A DNA stretch of 64,000 nucleotides from Macondimonas sp045864775 (GTDB lineage: Bacteria > Pseudomonadota > Gammaproteobacteria > UBA5335). The position numbers and the translations under genes are program-made. Under the pieces are notes generated by a model. That model searched no databases and was not told where the DNA came from. It saw only the letters and a list, made by a program, of their open reading frames with translations. Shown piece after piece: positions 50,323-59,114 of this stretch; the stretch's first letter is position 1, and the number at the start of each line of letters is the position of its first letter. The DNA is taken from contig BTVR01000001.1 of the NCBI GenBank assembly GCA_045864775.1, forward strand, positions 868,001 through 932,000. The letters run 5' to 3'.

Positions 50323-51716
50323 GCATAGCCTCCGCCGTATTCATCGGAGGCGAAATTCTCGAAGCGCGTGTACTGGCCGAGGAAGGTCAGGCGCACCGTG
50401 CCGGTCGGTCCGTTGCGCTGTTTGGCGATGATGATCTCCGCGCTGCCCTTGTCGGGGCTTTCGGGGTTATAGACCTCATCGCGGTAGATGAAGATGATGA
50501 GGTCGGCGTCCTGCTCGATCCCGCCCGATTCGCGCAGATCTGACATCACCGGGCGCTTGTTGGGGCGCTGTTCGAGGTTGCGGTTGAGCTGCGAGAGCGC
50601 GATCACCGGGACGCTGAGTTCCTTGGCCAGCGCTTTCAGGCTGCGGGAGATTTCGGCAATCTCCGAGGCCCGGGTTTCCTGATTGCCGGGGATCTGCATC
50701 AGCTGCAGGTAGTCGACGACGATGAGCCCCAGGCCATGCTCGCGTTTGAGGCGCCGGGCGCGGGCGCGGATTTCCGTCGGCGACAGCGCCGGGGAATCGT
50801 CGATGAACATGGGCGCCTCGGCGATCAAGGCCGCTGCCGAGGTGATGCGCGGCCAATCGGTGTCCGCCAGGCGCCCGGTGCGCACCCGGCTCTGGTCGAT
50901 GCGGCCGAGCGAGGAGATCATGCGCATGGCCAATTGCTGGCCGGGCATCTCCATGCTGAAGATCGCCGTCGGCACCTTGTCGCGAATCGCCGCGTGCTCC
51001 GCGAGATTCATGGCGAAGCTGGTCTTGCCCATCGACGGGCGACCGGCGATGACCACGAGATCTCCCGCCTGCAGACCCGCCGTCTTGTCGTCGAAGTCGA
51101 CCAGCCCGGTCGCCAGTCCTGTGATCGGATTGTCGGACTGGAACAGCGTGTCGATCTTGTCCAGGGTCTCGGCCAGCAGACGCCGGATGGGGACGAAACC
51201 CTGTTTGTTCCGCAGGCCCGCTTCGGCAATCTGGAAGACCTGCCGCTCGGCGGCATCGATGAGTTCGGGTACCTCGCGGCCCTGCGGCTCATAGCCGCTT
51301 TGCGCGATGTCGGTTCCGACCCGGATCAACTGGCGCAGGACGCTGCGCGACCGCACGATGGCGGCGTAGGCACCGACATTGGCCGCGCTGGGCGTATCGC
51401 GCGCCAAGGTACCGAGGTAGGCCAAGCCGCCCACGGCATCGAGCCCTGCATCCCGCTGCAGCCACTCCGAGACGGTCACCACGTCTCGCGGTTGCGCCAC
51501 TTCGGCAAGATGCGCCAACGCCCGGAAGATCAGCCGGTGGGCGGAGAAATAGAAATCGTCTTCGGTGACCTGGTCGGCGACGACTTCCCAACTCGCCTCA
51601 TCGAGCATGAGGCCGCCGAGGAGCGACTGCTCGGCTTCACGGGAATGCGGCGGCACGCGCAAGGCAGCCAGATCGCCCGAATGGCCCGACCCTGCCGCTT
51701 GGCGTCGTTCGCTCAT
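50319..51716 (-). CDS. dnaB: Replicative DNA helicase DnaB
   Basis: A 465-residue hexameric helicase. The N-terminal domain starts near PPHSREAEQSLLGGLMLD (residues 22-39). The linker and RecA-like domain follow from about residue 180. Walker A is GRPSMGKT (225-232), and Walker B is GLGLIVVDYLQLM. The DnaB-specific LSQLNRNLEQRPNKRPVMSD is present. No intein is present. The ATG at 51716 has GGAAGG upstream. It is downstream of rplI on the same strand. Confidence 0.97.
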   Translation of the reverse strand: MSERRQAAGSGHSGDLAALRVPPHSREAEQSLLGGLMLDEASWEVVADQVTEDDFYFSAHRLIFRALAHLAEVAQPRDVVTVSEWLQRDAGLDAVGGLAYLGTLARDTPSAANVGAYAAIVRSRSVLRQLIRVGTDIAQSGYEPQGREVPELIDAAERQVFQIAEAGLRNKQGFVPIRRLLAETLDKIDTLFQSDNPITGLATGLVDFDDKTAGLQAGDLVVIAGRPSMGKTSFAMNLAEHAAIRDKVPTAIFSMEMPGQQLAMRMISSLGRIDQSRVRTGRLADTDWPRITSAAALIAEAPMFIDDSPALSPTEIRARARRLKREHGLGLIVVDYLQLMQIPGNQETRASEIAEISRSLKALAKELSVPVIALSQLNRNLEQRPNKRPVMSDLRESGGIEQDADLIIFIYRDEVYNPESPDKGSAEIIIAKQRNGPTGTVRLTFLGQYTRFENFASDEYGGGYA

Positions 51717-51767
51717 GCCTGGCCTTCCCCCGCCGCCCGGTATCGGCGGCGGACTCGCGTTAGAGGA

Positions 51768-52217
51768 TTACTCCTCGCCGACCACCACCATGTGGATCAC
51801 GGCGTCGACTTCACTGTGCAAATGCACGGCGATGTCGTACTCGCCGGTCATGCGGATCGGCCCGTCGGGCAAGCGCACTTCGCGGCGTTCGACCGGATGG
51901 CCCGAAGCGGTCAGGGCTTCGGCCACGTCGGCATTGCCGATCGACCCGTAGAGCTTGCCTTCGCTGGAAGCCTTCGCCGTCAGGGTGACCGTGACGCTTT
52001 CCAGTTCCGTCTTGCGGCCCTGAGCGTGGGCAAAGTTCTCAGCCGCCTGACGCTCCAGTTCGGCGCGCCGGTTTTCGAACTCGGCAATCCGGGCCGGCGT
52101 GGCCGGCACGGCCTTGCCGAACGGAATGAGGTAGTTCCGGGCATACCCCGGCCGAACGGAGGCCCGATCGCCCAAACCGCCCAAATTCTCTACTTTCTGC
52201 AACAAAATCACGTCCAT
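51768..52217 (-). CDS. rplI: 50S ribosomal protein L9
   Basis: A 149-residue protein that begins MDVILLQKVENLGGLGDRAS, the standard L9 N-terminal RNA-binding domain, followed by VRPGYARNYLIPFGKA. The long central helix and C-terminal domain (KLYGSIGNADVAEAL) are intact. It lies between the DUF2232 protein and dnaB on the same strand, in normal order. Confidence 0.97.
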   Translation of the reverse strand: MDVILLQKVENLGGLGDRASVRPGYARNYLIPFGKAVPATPARIAEFENRRAELERQAAENFAHAQGRKTELESVTVTLTAKASSEGKLYGSIGNADVAEALTASGHPVERREVRLPDGPIRMTGEYDIAVHLHSEVDAVIHMVVVGEE

Positions 52218-52242
52218 CTCATCATCCCGATACGTCGATTCA

Positions 52243-53142
52243 TCATTCAGATTTGCCGGCGCGACCCCGGAAATCCATCCAACTGTCCAGCAGAGACACC
52301 CCTGCCAAAATCATGGCCAGATGCGGCATCACCAGCACGGCGGCATACAGCAGACCCAGATACACATGCCCTGCCGATCGACCCCGCAGCAGCCCATGCA
52401 GCAACCCCAAGGCCGGCAGGCACAGGATCACCGTCAGCGGCACCAGGAGATTGAGCGCCGCATCCGCCCGCCACAGCGTCCCGATGGCGCAAAGCAGCGC
52501 CACCACACTCCACCCGCGAGGCAGGCGCCACGCCTGAAACTCGGCGCCGAACGCGCCGGGCCGGTACAGGCGAGACTGCAACCAGCGCCCCATCACCAGA
52601 CTGACCGCCAGACCCATCACCCACACCGCGGCGAATGCGCCCGGCAGATACGGGGCCACGCCTTGCAAGATGGCGCTCAGGTTCTGATCCGATGGCGAAC
52701 CGCCGCCCATCTGTCCCATCTGGCTGGCGAGCATGCGCTCGACGCGCTGCTGCCACCACAGCGCCGGGTCGTCGTGCAAAACGTAGAACGCGACCACTGC
52801 CACCAAGCCGAGCACAGCCACCATGCTCAAGACCGACGGCAGGCTGGCCCGCTGCCACACTCGCCCGCCCAACGCAGTCAGCGGCACCCACAGGAGGGAC
52901 GCCAATGCCATGGCGGAGACCGGCGAGGCCATCAGCACGGCGCCGGCTGCTCCCTGCACCAGCAGGCAGGCCGCGACCACCTGCACCGCCTTGGTCGGGC
53001 CCAGTTGCATGGCGACCAAGGCCAACACGGCACCGGACAGATACATGAGCGGAAACAGAATCCACGCGCCCATGCCCAGCAGGCTGATCACCAGCACAGC
53101 CTGCCAGAACCCGGACATCGCGTAGCGGGCCAGCGTCTGCAT
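52243..53142 (-). CDS. DUF2232 integral membrane protein
   Basis: A 299-residue protein with about eight hydrophobic helices, including AVLVISLLGMGAWILFPLMY, VLALVAMQLGPTKAVQVVAA, VLSMVAVLGLVAVVAFYVL and FAAVWVMGLAVSLVMGRWLQ. A Gln/Met-rich loop (MLASQMGQMGGGSPSDQN) follows the fifth helix. Membrane proteins of this family sit between rpsR and rplI in many proteobacteria but have no known function. The gene starts 21 bases after the rpsR stop. Topology suggests a small transporter-like or assembly protein; I do not assign a role. Confidence 0.85.
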   Translation of the reverse strand: MQTLARYAMSGFWQAVLVISLLGMGAWILFPLMYLSGAVLALVAMQLGPTKAVQVVAACLLVQGAAGAVLMASPVSAMALASLLWVPLTALGGRVWQRASLPSVLSMVAVLGLVAVVAFYVLHDDPALWWQQRVERMLASQMGQMGGGSPSDQNLSAILQGVAPYLPGAFAAVWVMGLAVSLVMGRWLQSRLYRPGAFGAEFQAWRLPRGWSVVALLCAIGTLWRADAALNLLVPLTVILCLPALGLLHGLLRGRSAGHVYLGLLYAAVLVMPHLAMILAGVSLLDSWMDFRGRAGKSE

Positions 53143-53163
53143 GGGCTTTTCCGGGCAGTACGC

Positions 53164-53388
53164 TCAGTGCTGGTCGGTGTAGGGCAGCAGCGCCAGGAAC
53201 CGCGCGCGCTTCACGGCCTTGGCCAACTGCCGCTGGTAGCGGGCGCTGGTGCCGGTGATGCGGCTGGGCACGATCTTGCCGGTTTCGGCGATGTAGGCCT
53301 TGAGGGTCACGAGATCCTTGTAGTCGATCTCGGTGATGCCTTCGGCGGTGAACTTGCAATACTTGCGGCGGCGGAAATTACGCGACAT
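53164..53388 (-). CDS. rpsR: 30S ribosomal protein S18
   Basis: A 74-residue protein with the S18 signature FTAEGITEIDYKDLVTLKAY and the C-terminal IVPSRITGTSARYQRQLAKA. It forms a heterodimer with S6, encoded 65 bases upstream, on the ribosome platform. The start at 53388 follows a purine-rich GAGGAGAG stretch. Confidence 0.97.
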   Translation of the reverse strand: MSRNFRRRKYCKFTAEGITEIDYKDLVTLKAYIAETGKIVPSRITGTSARYQRQLAKAVKRARFLALLPYTDQH

Positions 53389-53453
53389 GAATCTCTCCTC
53401 GAAACGGTCGGCGAGCGAGGGCCGGACGGGCGGCCTCGCACTTTGGGCGAACC

Positions 53454-53873
53454 TCAGTCGTTCGCGCCTTCATCGTCCTCGTCATCATCCCCTTCCACGA
53501 CGGCGGTCTCCCGAGCCGGACCGCGCGAACGCCCTTCGTCGCTGCGTTCTTCATCGCGCGACTTGAGCAGGGGCGAGGGACCGGTGTCCGCGGCGGGCCG
53601 ACTCATGATCAGGTTGCGCAGGACCGCATCGTTGAATCGAAACGCGCTCTTGATTTCCCCGAGCGCCGCCTGGCTGCATTCAACGTTCATAAGGACGTAA
53701 TGGGCCTTGTAGACCTTTTCGATCGGATAGGCGAGCTGGCGCCGACCCCAGTCTTCAAGTCGGTGGATCCGCCCGCCGTCCGCCTCGATCACCGAACGAT
53801 AGCGCTCGCACATGGCGGGCACCTGGTCGCTCTGATCGGGGTGGACCAAAAACACGATTTCATAGTGACGCAT
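53454..53873 (-). CDS. rpsF: 30S ribosomal protein S6
   Basis: A 139-residue protein. It begins MRHYEIVFLVHPDQSDQVPA and contains RRQLAYPIEKVYKAHYVLMN, the S6 core. After residue 100 comes a long tail: an Arg-rich part then the acidic VEGDDDEDDEGAND end. Acidic S6 tails are known and in E. coli receive added glutamates by RimK. The ATG at 53873 has AAGGAG 5 bases upstream. It opens the rpsF-rpsR-DUF2232-rplI-dnaB-alr string; a promoter and leader hairpin lie upstream. Confidence 0.97.
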   Translation of the reverse strand: MRHYEIVFLVHPDQSDQVPAMCERYRSVIEADGGRIHRLEDWGRRQLAYPIEKVYKAHYVLMNVECSQAALGEIKSAFRFNDAVLRNLIMSRPAADTGPSPLLKSRDEERSDEGRSRGPARETAVVEGDDDEDDEGAND

Positions 53874-53890
53874 GGACACTCCTTACGGAT

Positions 53891-53916
53891 AAAAGCCTCC
53901 CGATGGTCGGTGAGGC
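53891..53916 (-). promoter_or_regulatory. rpsF leader hairpin followed by T-tract (candidate S6:S18 autoregulatory element)
   Basis: On the minus strand GCCTC pairs with GAGGC and CCGA with TCGG around CCA, with a single A bulge next to CCG; TTTT follows, then the rpsF ribosome site. It lies between the promoter and the gene. S6:S18 is known to bind a CCG-containing element in the rpsF leader of many bacteria. Equivalence here is inferred from position and sequence only. Confidence 0.45.
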
Positions 53917-53952
53917 AAGGAGAATCGCCGAACCGGCGACAAAAGAGGGAGA

Positions 53953-53981
53953 ATGCTACCTGAACGGCCGGCTGCGATCAA
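53953..53981 (-). promoter_or_regulatory. rpsF: Sigma-70 promoter of the rpsF operon
   Basis: On the minus strand TTGATC (53976-53981) and TAGCAT (53953-53958) are 17 bases apart. The predicted start site gives a leader of about 75 bases before the rpsF ATG, which includes the hairpin described separately. Confidence 0.6.
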
Positions 53982-54008
53982 TGCGCCCCGGGCGACGCGG
54001 CCCACCGT

Positions 54009-54824
54009 TCATTTCTGGCAGTGTGCGCAGAAGTAGCTGGATCGCTGCCCCTGACGCAGGTGGCGAACCGGCGCGGCGCACGAGCGGCACGGCTGCGATG
54101 CCCGGCCGTAGACCCGGAGTTGCTGCGCGAAATACCCCGGCCGGCCGTCGCCACCCACGAAGTCGCGCAGGGTCGTGCCACCGGCGGCGATCGCCTCTTC
54201 CAGCACCTGCCGCACCGCGGTCACCAGTTGCTCATAGCGCGACAGGGCGATTCGTCCGCTGGCGCGCGCCGGATGAATGCCGGCCAGGAACAGGGCTTCG
54301 CTGGCGTAGATGTTGCCGACGCCGACGACGACCCGGGCGTCCATCAAGGTGGTTTTGATGGCTGAGCGCCGGTGGGCCGTCAGGCGCTTGAGATATTGCG
54401 CGCTGAATGCCGCGGACAGCGGTTCCGGGCCCAATGCGCGGAGCAGCGGATGATGCGCGGCGGGTTCCGCCGTCCACAGCACCGACCCGAAGCGGCGGGG
54501 GTCGTGCAGACGCAGACAGAGCCCGTTGTCGAGTTGCCAGATCACGTGATCATGGCGGCGCGCCGGTTCGGCGGCGTCGGTCAGGCGCAGGCTGCCGGAC
54601 ATGCCCAGGTGGACCAGCATCGTGCCCGGTTCGAACCGCACCAGGAGATACTTTCCGCGCCGCTCGATGCCCAGGACGACCTGCCCTGTCACCTGCTCCG
54701 GCAACTCGGCCGGGATCGGCCACCGCAAGGTCCATTGCCGGACGTCCATGGCAAGCACACGACGCCCGGTGATGCCAGGCGCAATGCCCCGGCGCGTGGT
54801 CTCGACTTCTGGCAACTCGGGCAT
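54009..54824 (-). CDS. mutM: Formamidopyrimidine-DNA glycosylase
   Basis: A 271-residue base-excision repair enzyme removing 8-oxoguanine and formamidopyrimidines. After the start Met the chain begins PELPEVETTRRGI, giving the catalytic Pro2 and Glu3. LVHLGMSGSLRLTD and NIYASEALFLAGIHPARASG are conserved. The C-terminal zinc finger is PCRSCAAPVRH with FCAHCQK at the end. It lies just beyond the terminator of the rpmB-rpmG genes on the same strand. Confidence 0.97.
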   Translation of the reverse strand: MPELPEVETTRRGIAPGITGRRVLAMDVRQWTLRWPIPAELPEQVTGQVVLGIERRGKYLLVRFEPGTMLVHLGMSGSLRLTDAAEPARRHDHVIWQLDNGLCLRLHDPRRFGSVLWTAEPAAHHPLLRALGPEPLSAAFSAQYLKRLTAHRRSAIKTTLMDARVVVGVGNIYASEALFLAGIHPARASGRIALSRYEQLVTAVRQVLEEAIAAGGTTLRDFVGGDGRPGYFAQQLRVYGRASQPCRSCAAPVRHLRQGQRSSYFCAHCQK

Positions 54825-54842
54825 GCAGCCTGTTCCGCATCG

Positions 54843-54868
54843 AAAAAGCCCGCTTCACGCGGGCTTTT
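54843..54868 (-). terminator. Rho-independent terminator after rpmG
   Basis: AAAAGCCCGC and GCGGGCTTTT form a 10-bp stem around TTCAC. T-runs flank both sides, so it could act in both directions. It lies 45 bases past the rpmG stop and 19 bases before the mutM start. Confidence 0.88.
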
Positions 54869-54913
54869 CAGTCAGGAACCCAGATGTTCCGCAAAGGCAA
54901 ACCGGAGCCGCCC

Positions 54914-55069
54914 TTACTTGATCTTGGCTTCCTTGTACATAACGTGCTGCCGTACGACGGGATCGAATTTCTTGATCTCCATCTTTTCCGGCTTGGTGCG
55001 CTTGTTCTTGGTCGTGGTGTAGAAGTGGCCGGTGCCTGCCGTCGAAACCAGTTTGATCTTGTCACGCAT
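54914..55069 (-). CDS. rpmG: 50S ribosomal protein L33
   Basis: A 51-residue protein read directly from the strand: MRDKIKLVSTAGTGHFYTTT, then KNKRTKPEKMEIKKFDPVV, ending KEAKIK. This is a zinc-free L33: the CxxC pairs of the C+ form are absent. It starts 11 bases after the rpmB stop, in the conserved rpmB-rpmG order. Confidence 0.96.
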   Translation of the reverse strand: MRDKIKLVSTAGTGHFYTTTKNKRTKPEKMEIKKFDPVVRQHVMYKEAKIK

Positions 55070-55080
55070 GACTCAGTCCC

Positions 55081-55317
55081 TCAGACGCGTTCGCCGCGCT
55101 TGCGCATGTCGGCCAGAACGGCGTCGATGCCCAGCTTGTCGATGATCCGGATGCCTTTGGTCGAAACCCGCAGCCGCACGAAACGCTGCTCGGCATCGAC
55201 CCAGAAGCGCTGCTCGTGCAAATTGGGCAAAAACCGGCGCTTGGTCTTGTTGTTGGCGTGGGACACGTTGTTCCCGGTGATCGGGCGCTTCCCGGTAACC
55301 TGACACACTCGCGACAT
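55081..55317 (-). CDS. rpmB: 50S ribosomal protein L28
   Basis: A 78-residue protein. It begins MSRVCQVTGKRPITGNNVSH, then NNKTKRRFLPNLHEQRFWVD, the normal L28 sequence. Only one of the zinc-binding Cys positions (VCQVTG) is kept, so it is a C-minus form, matching the L33 type. It is the first gene of rpmB-rpmG. Confidence 0.97.
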   Translation of the reverse strand: MSRVCQVTGKRPITGNNVSHANNKTKRRFLPNLHEQRFWVDAEQRFVRLRVSTKGIRIIDKLGIDAVLADMRKRGERV

Positions 55318-55395
55318 GGAGTCGAATCCTCAATCGGGTCGAAACTGTGCGCGCCGTACCGGCGGTCGAGGGCGCGCGTTGAAACGAAGGCGAGC

Positions 55396-55425
55396 TTTTT
55401 ATCACGACCGGCCGCTTTTCCGCAA
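55396..55425 (-). promoter_or_regulatory. Candidate promoter of rpmB-rpmG
   Basis: On the minus strand TTGCGG (55420-55425) and TAAAAA (55396-55401) are 18 bases apart. They lie about 80 bases upstream of the rpmB start in an otherwise GC-rich gap. Both boxes are imperfect. Confidence 0.35.
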
Positions 55426-55466
55426 GGTCGGCGGCCCCCCGGCACCTTGCGGCCCGCAGCAGCGAT

Positions 55467-57110
55467 TCAGCCGCCGGCCGGTTCGATCCACAGATCCTTG
55501 GTGTAGTGCTGGTTCATGATGTTGGGCCGATAGCCCTTCACCCAGGGCTTGAGCAACGTCTTGCTAACGTAGAAGAACAGCGGCATCACCGGGTCGTCGG
55601 CAAGCATCATCGTTTCGGCCTCATGCATCAGGCCATTGCGCTCGGCGCCGCCGGGCAGGGCGCTGATGCGGGCGAGCAAGGCGTCATAGGCCGGATTGGC
55701 ATAGCCCGAATCGTTGATGCCGTGCTGGGAATGCAGCAGTTCGAGGAAGGTATAAGGATCGGCGTAGTCCCCGATCCAACCGCTGCGAAACACCTGCGTG
55801 ACCTGCTTCTGCTTGCGGTTCTGCAGAAAGACCTTCCATTCCTCGTTGAACAGCGTCGTCTCCACACCCAACACCTGCTTCCACATCTGCGCGACGGCCA
55901 CCGCGATCTTGCGGTTGTCCTCCTGGGTGTTGTAGCGGATCTCGACACGCAGCGGACGCTCGGCCGAATACCCGGCCTCGGCATAGAGCCGCTTGGCCTC
56001 GGCGAAACGCGCCTCGCGGGTCCAGTGCGCATGCTCCGGCGTCGCCTGTGCATAGCCCGGCAGGCCGGGGGGCACCCAGCCGTAAGCCGGGATTTCCCCG
56101 CCGCGGGTGATCTTTTCGGTCAGGATTTCCCGGTCGACGGCCAGGTTGAGTGCCCGCCGCAGGGCCGGCGCGTCCTGGAACGGTGCGCGGGTGAGGTTCA
56201 AGCCGTAGTAGTACACCCCGAGATACGGGTGGATCCGCAATTCCTCGCCCAGATTGGCCTTGGCCCAGGCAAAATCGGCTGTCGGCACGCTGCCCCAGTC
56301 CACCTCGCCGGCGCGGTAGCGCTTGAACTCGCTGGAGGCATCCTCGATGGCCGAATAGCGCACCTTGTCGATGCGGGTATGGGCATCGTCCCAGTAATGC
56401 GGATTGCGGCTCAGGGTGATGTGAGATTGCACCACCGCCTCGGTGAGCTGATACGCGCCGTTGGTCACCAGATTGCCCGGCCGCGTGAAGCGCTCGCCAT
56501 GCTCGGCCAGCGAGGGGCGATGGATGGGATAGGTGGTCGAATGGGTGAGCAGGCTCAGGAAATAGGGCGTGGGCGCCTTCAGCCGGATCTCCAGCGTGCG
56601 ATCATCCAGCGCCCGCACGCCCAGCGTGTCGGGTTTGGCCTGCCCGGCCAGGATGGCCTCGGCCTCTGCGATGGGCGCGAGGATCATGCCGTAGTTCGAG
56701 CAGGTGGCCGGATCGACGGTGCGGCGCATACCGGCCACGAAATCCTCCGCCACCACCGCATCGCCGTTGGACCAGCGTGCGGTCGGCCGCAGATGGAACA
56801 CGTAGCGCAAGCCGTCCGCGCTGATCTCCCAGGACTCCGCTACACCCGGTCGCGGTCCGTCGGCGCCTGTCAGCACCAGACCCTCGTAGAGATCGCGCAG
56901 GATGTTGGCCGAGGAGACGTCCTCGGCGCGATGCGGATCGAGCGTCTGCGGCTCGGTGCCGTTCGCCTTGCGCAGCACCGTGAGCCCGTTCTCGATCAAT
57001 GGGCGCTGATGCGCCGACGGATTGGCCGAATCCGAACAGCCGGCCAGGGTGAACAGGCCCAGCGCCCCCGCAGCCAGAATCGACAGGCCCCGAACCGTCA
57101 CGAATTTCAT
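55467..57110 (-). CDS. Oligopeptide ABC transporter substrate-binding lipoprotein (OppA-like)
   Basis: A 547-residue SBP family 5 protein. The signal peptide ends in the lipobox FTLAGCSDS, so the mature protein is a lipoprotein. Family motifs are LRKANGTEPQTLDPHRAED, ADGLRYVFHLRPTARWSNGD, GAYQLTEAVVQSHITLSRNP and the late LELLHSQHGINDSGYANPAY. It should bind peptides in the periplasm for an Opp/Dpp permease, but no permease or ATPase genes are adjacent, so it is an orphan receptor. The start overlaps the mnmG stop by 4 bases (ATGA), an unusual partner for a binding protein. Confidence 0.88.
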   Translation of the reverse strand: MKFVTVRGLSILAAGALGLFTLAGCSDSANPSAHQRPLIENGLTVLRKANGTEPQTLDPHRAEDVSSANILRDLYEGLVLTGADGPRPGVAESWEISADGLRYVFHLRPTARWSNGDAVVAEDFVAGMRRTVDPATCSNYGMILAPIAEAEAILAGQAKPDTLGVRALDDRTLEIRLKAPTPYFLSLLTHSTTYPIHRPSLAEHGERFTRPGNLVTNGAYQLTEAVVQSHITLSRNPHYWDDAHTRIDKVRYSAIEDASSEFKRYRAGEVDWGSVPTADFAWAKANLGEELRIHPYLGVYYYGLNLTRAPFQDAPALRRALNLAVDREILTEKITRGGEIPAYGWVPPGLPGYAQATPEHAHWTREARFAEAKRLYAEAGYSAERPLRVEIRYNTQEDNRKIAVAVAQMWKQVLGVETTLFNEEWKVFLQNRKQKQVTQVFRSGWIGDYADPYTFLELLHSQHGINDSGYANPAYDALLARISALPGGAERNGLMHEAETMMLADDPVMPLFFYVSKTLLKPWVKGYRPNIMNQHYTKDLWIEPAGG

Positions 57111-58975
57111 GCGGCGTTGCGCCTCAGATGGATGAGCAAAAGGGAGATCGCCGCCGGCGTGATGCCCGGCAGGCGCGCGGCCTGACCCAGCGTCGCCGGC
57201 CGCCCGGCTTCCAGCTTCTGGCGCACCTCATGGGACAGCCCGGCGACGCGACCGTAATCGAAGGTGGCCGGCAAGGGGGTTTCCTCATGGACGCGCTGGT
57301 GCTCGATGTCGCGCGTTTGGCGCTCGATGTAGCCGGCGTATTTCGCCTGCACCTCCACCTGTTCGGCCACGGCCGGGTCAGCGACGGACTCGCCGATGAT
57401 CGCGGCCAGCGCGCCGTAATCCACTTCCGGCCGGCGCAACAGATCGAGCGCCCGCTGTTCGCGCTCGAGCGGCGCGCCGAGCAGGGTTTCGAGCGCCGCA
57501 GCGGCGCCGTCGCCGGGGCGCAGAAAGGTCCGCCGGAGCCGCTCCTGTTCGTTGGTGATCGCCGTCTGCTTGCGCTCGAACGCCGCCCAGCGCGTATCGT
57601 CCACCAGCCCCAGCTCACGCCCGATGGGCGTGAGGCGCAAATCGGCGTTGTCCTCGCGCAGCAGCAGCCGGTATTCGGCGCGGCTGGTGAACATGCGATA
57701 GGGTTCGGCCGTGCCGCGGGTGATGAGATCGTCGATGAGCACGCCGATATAGGCCTCGTCCCGGCGCGGCGTCCACGGCGGCAGCTCGCGCGCCTGTCGG
57801 GCGGCGTTGAGGCCGGCGATCAGCCCCTGCGCGGCGGCTTCCTCGTAGCCCGTCGTCCCATTGATCTGCCCGGCCAGGAATAGCCCCGGCAGATGGCGCG
57901 ACTCCAGGGACGGCCACAGATCGCGCGGATCGAAGAAATCGTATTCGATGGCATAGCCCGGCCGCAGGATGTGCGCGTGCTCCAGCCCGGCCATGGAGCG
58001 CACCAGCGCGTACTGCACGTCGAAGGGCAGGCTGGTCGAGATGCCGTTGGGGTAGACCTCCGAGGTGGTCAACCCCTCGGGCTCGAGGAAGACCTGATGG
58101 GCGGTCTTGTCGGCAAAACGGGTGATCTTGTCCTCCACCGACGGGCAATAGCGCGGACCGATACCCTCGATCACGCCCGTGTACATGGGCGACCGATCGA
58201 GCCCGGCGCGAATGATGTCGTGGGTGCGCTCGCTCGTATGCGTGATGTGGCAGAGCACCTGGGGCGGATGCTGCGCCGCGTGGCCCAGGAAGGAAAACAC
58301 CGGCAGCGGGTCGTCCCCCGGCTGGGGCTGCAGACGCGCGTAGTCGATGGTGCGGCCGTCCAGGCGCGGCGGGGTGCCGGTCTTGAGCCGCCCGGCGCGC
58401 AGCGGCAGCTCGCGCAGCCGCGCCGCCAGCGTGCGGGCGGGCGGATCGCCGGCGCGGCCGCCCTCGTGCTGCTCGAGGCCGATGTGAATCCGGCCAGCCA
58501 GGAAGGTCCCCGCCGTCAGCACGACGGTTCGCGCGCGAAAGCGCAGCCCCATCTGGGTGATGGCACCACAGATCCGCCCCTGCTCGAGGAGGAGATCGTC
58601 CACGGCCTGCTGAAACAGCGTCAGGTTCGGCTGTCGCTCCAGCGCCCGGCGCACGAAGGCGCGATAGAGCGCCCGGTCGGCCTGGGCACGGGTCGCCCGC
58701 ACCGCCGGCCCCTTGCGCGCATTGAGCGTGCGGAACTGGATACCGGCGTGGTCCGCTGCCTGCGCCATCAAGCCGCCCAGCGCATCGACTTCCCGCACCA
58801 GATGGCCCTTGCCGATGCCGCCGATGGCCGGATTGCAGCTCATCTGCCCCAGGGTTTCCAGATTGTGGGTGAGCAGCAGCGTGCGGCAGCCCTGCCGCGC
58901 GCTCGCCAGCGCGGCCTCCGTGCCGGCATGGCCGCCACCGACGACGATGACATCGAAAGATTCGGGGTAATGCAT
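57107..58975 (-). CDS. mnmG: tRNA uridine-5-carboxymethylaminomethyl modification enzyme MnmG (GidA)
   Basis: A 622-residue FAD protein that with MnmE modifies U34 of certain tRNAs. The FAD motif DVIVVGGGHAGTEAALAS begins at residue 8. GQMSCNPAIGGIGKGHLVRE, RTLNARKGPAVRATRAQADR and GRLKTGTPPRLDG are family hallmarks. The C-terminal helical domain ends ISLLLIHLRRNAA. I use the ATG at 58975; an open frame continues 18 codons upstream without support. MnmE is not in the window. The downstream OppA-like gene overlaps by 4 bases. Confidence 0.97.
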   Translation of the reverse strand: MHYPESFDVIVVGGGHAGTEAALASARQGCRTLLLTHNLETLGQMSCNPAIGGIGKGHLVREVDALGGLMAQAADHAGIQFRTLNARKGPAVRATRAQADRALYRAFVRRALERQPNLTLFQQAVDDLLLEQGRICGAITQMGLRFRARTVVLTAGTFLAGRIHIGLEQHEGGRAGDPPARTLAARLRELPLRAGRLKTGTPPRLDGRTIDYARLQPQPGDDPLPVFSFLGHAAQHPPQVLCHITHTSERTHDIIRAGLDRSPMYTGVIEGIGPRYCPSVEDKITRFADKTAHQVFLEPEGLTTSEVYPNGISTSLPFDVQYALVRSMAGLEHAHILRPGYAIEYDFFDPRDLWPSLESRHLPGLFLAGQINGTTGYEEAAAQGLIAGLNAARQARELPPWTPRRDEAYIGVLIDDLITRGTAEPYRMFTSRAEYRLLLREDNADLRLTPIGRELGLVDDTRWAAFERKQTAITNEQERLRRTFLRPGDGAAAALETLLGAPLEREQRALDLLRRPEVDYGALAAIIGESVADPAVAEQVEVQAKYAGYIERQTRDIEHQRVHEETPLPATFDYGRVAGLSHEVRQKLEAGRPATLGQAARLPGITPAAISLLLIHLRRNAA

Positions 58976-59114
58976 GAACGAAACCGCCGGCAGAGCGCAA
59001 ACGCAAGGTGCAAATCTTAAGGGAATCAAGCCACTGGCGCCACTGCGGCGAGCCTAAATCGGATGCGACGGCCGGACGGGCGGCGAATCGCGAATACCTT
59101 GCCCCTCAGATCCG

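Noticed and set aside
52321..53700. A 459-codon open frame on the plus strand
   Set aside because: Antisense to the DUF2232 protein, rpsR and rpsF; His/Gln-rich shadow.
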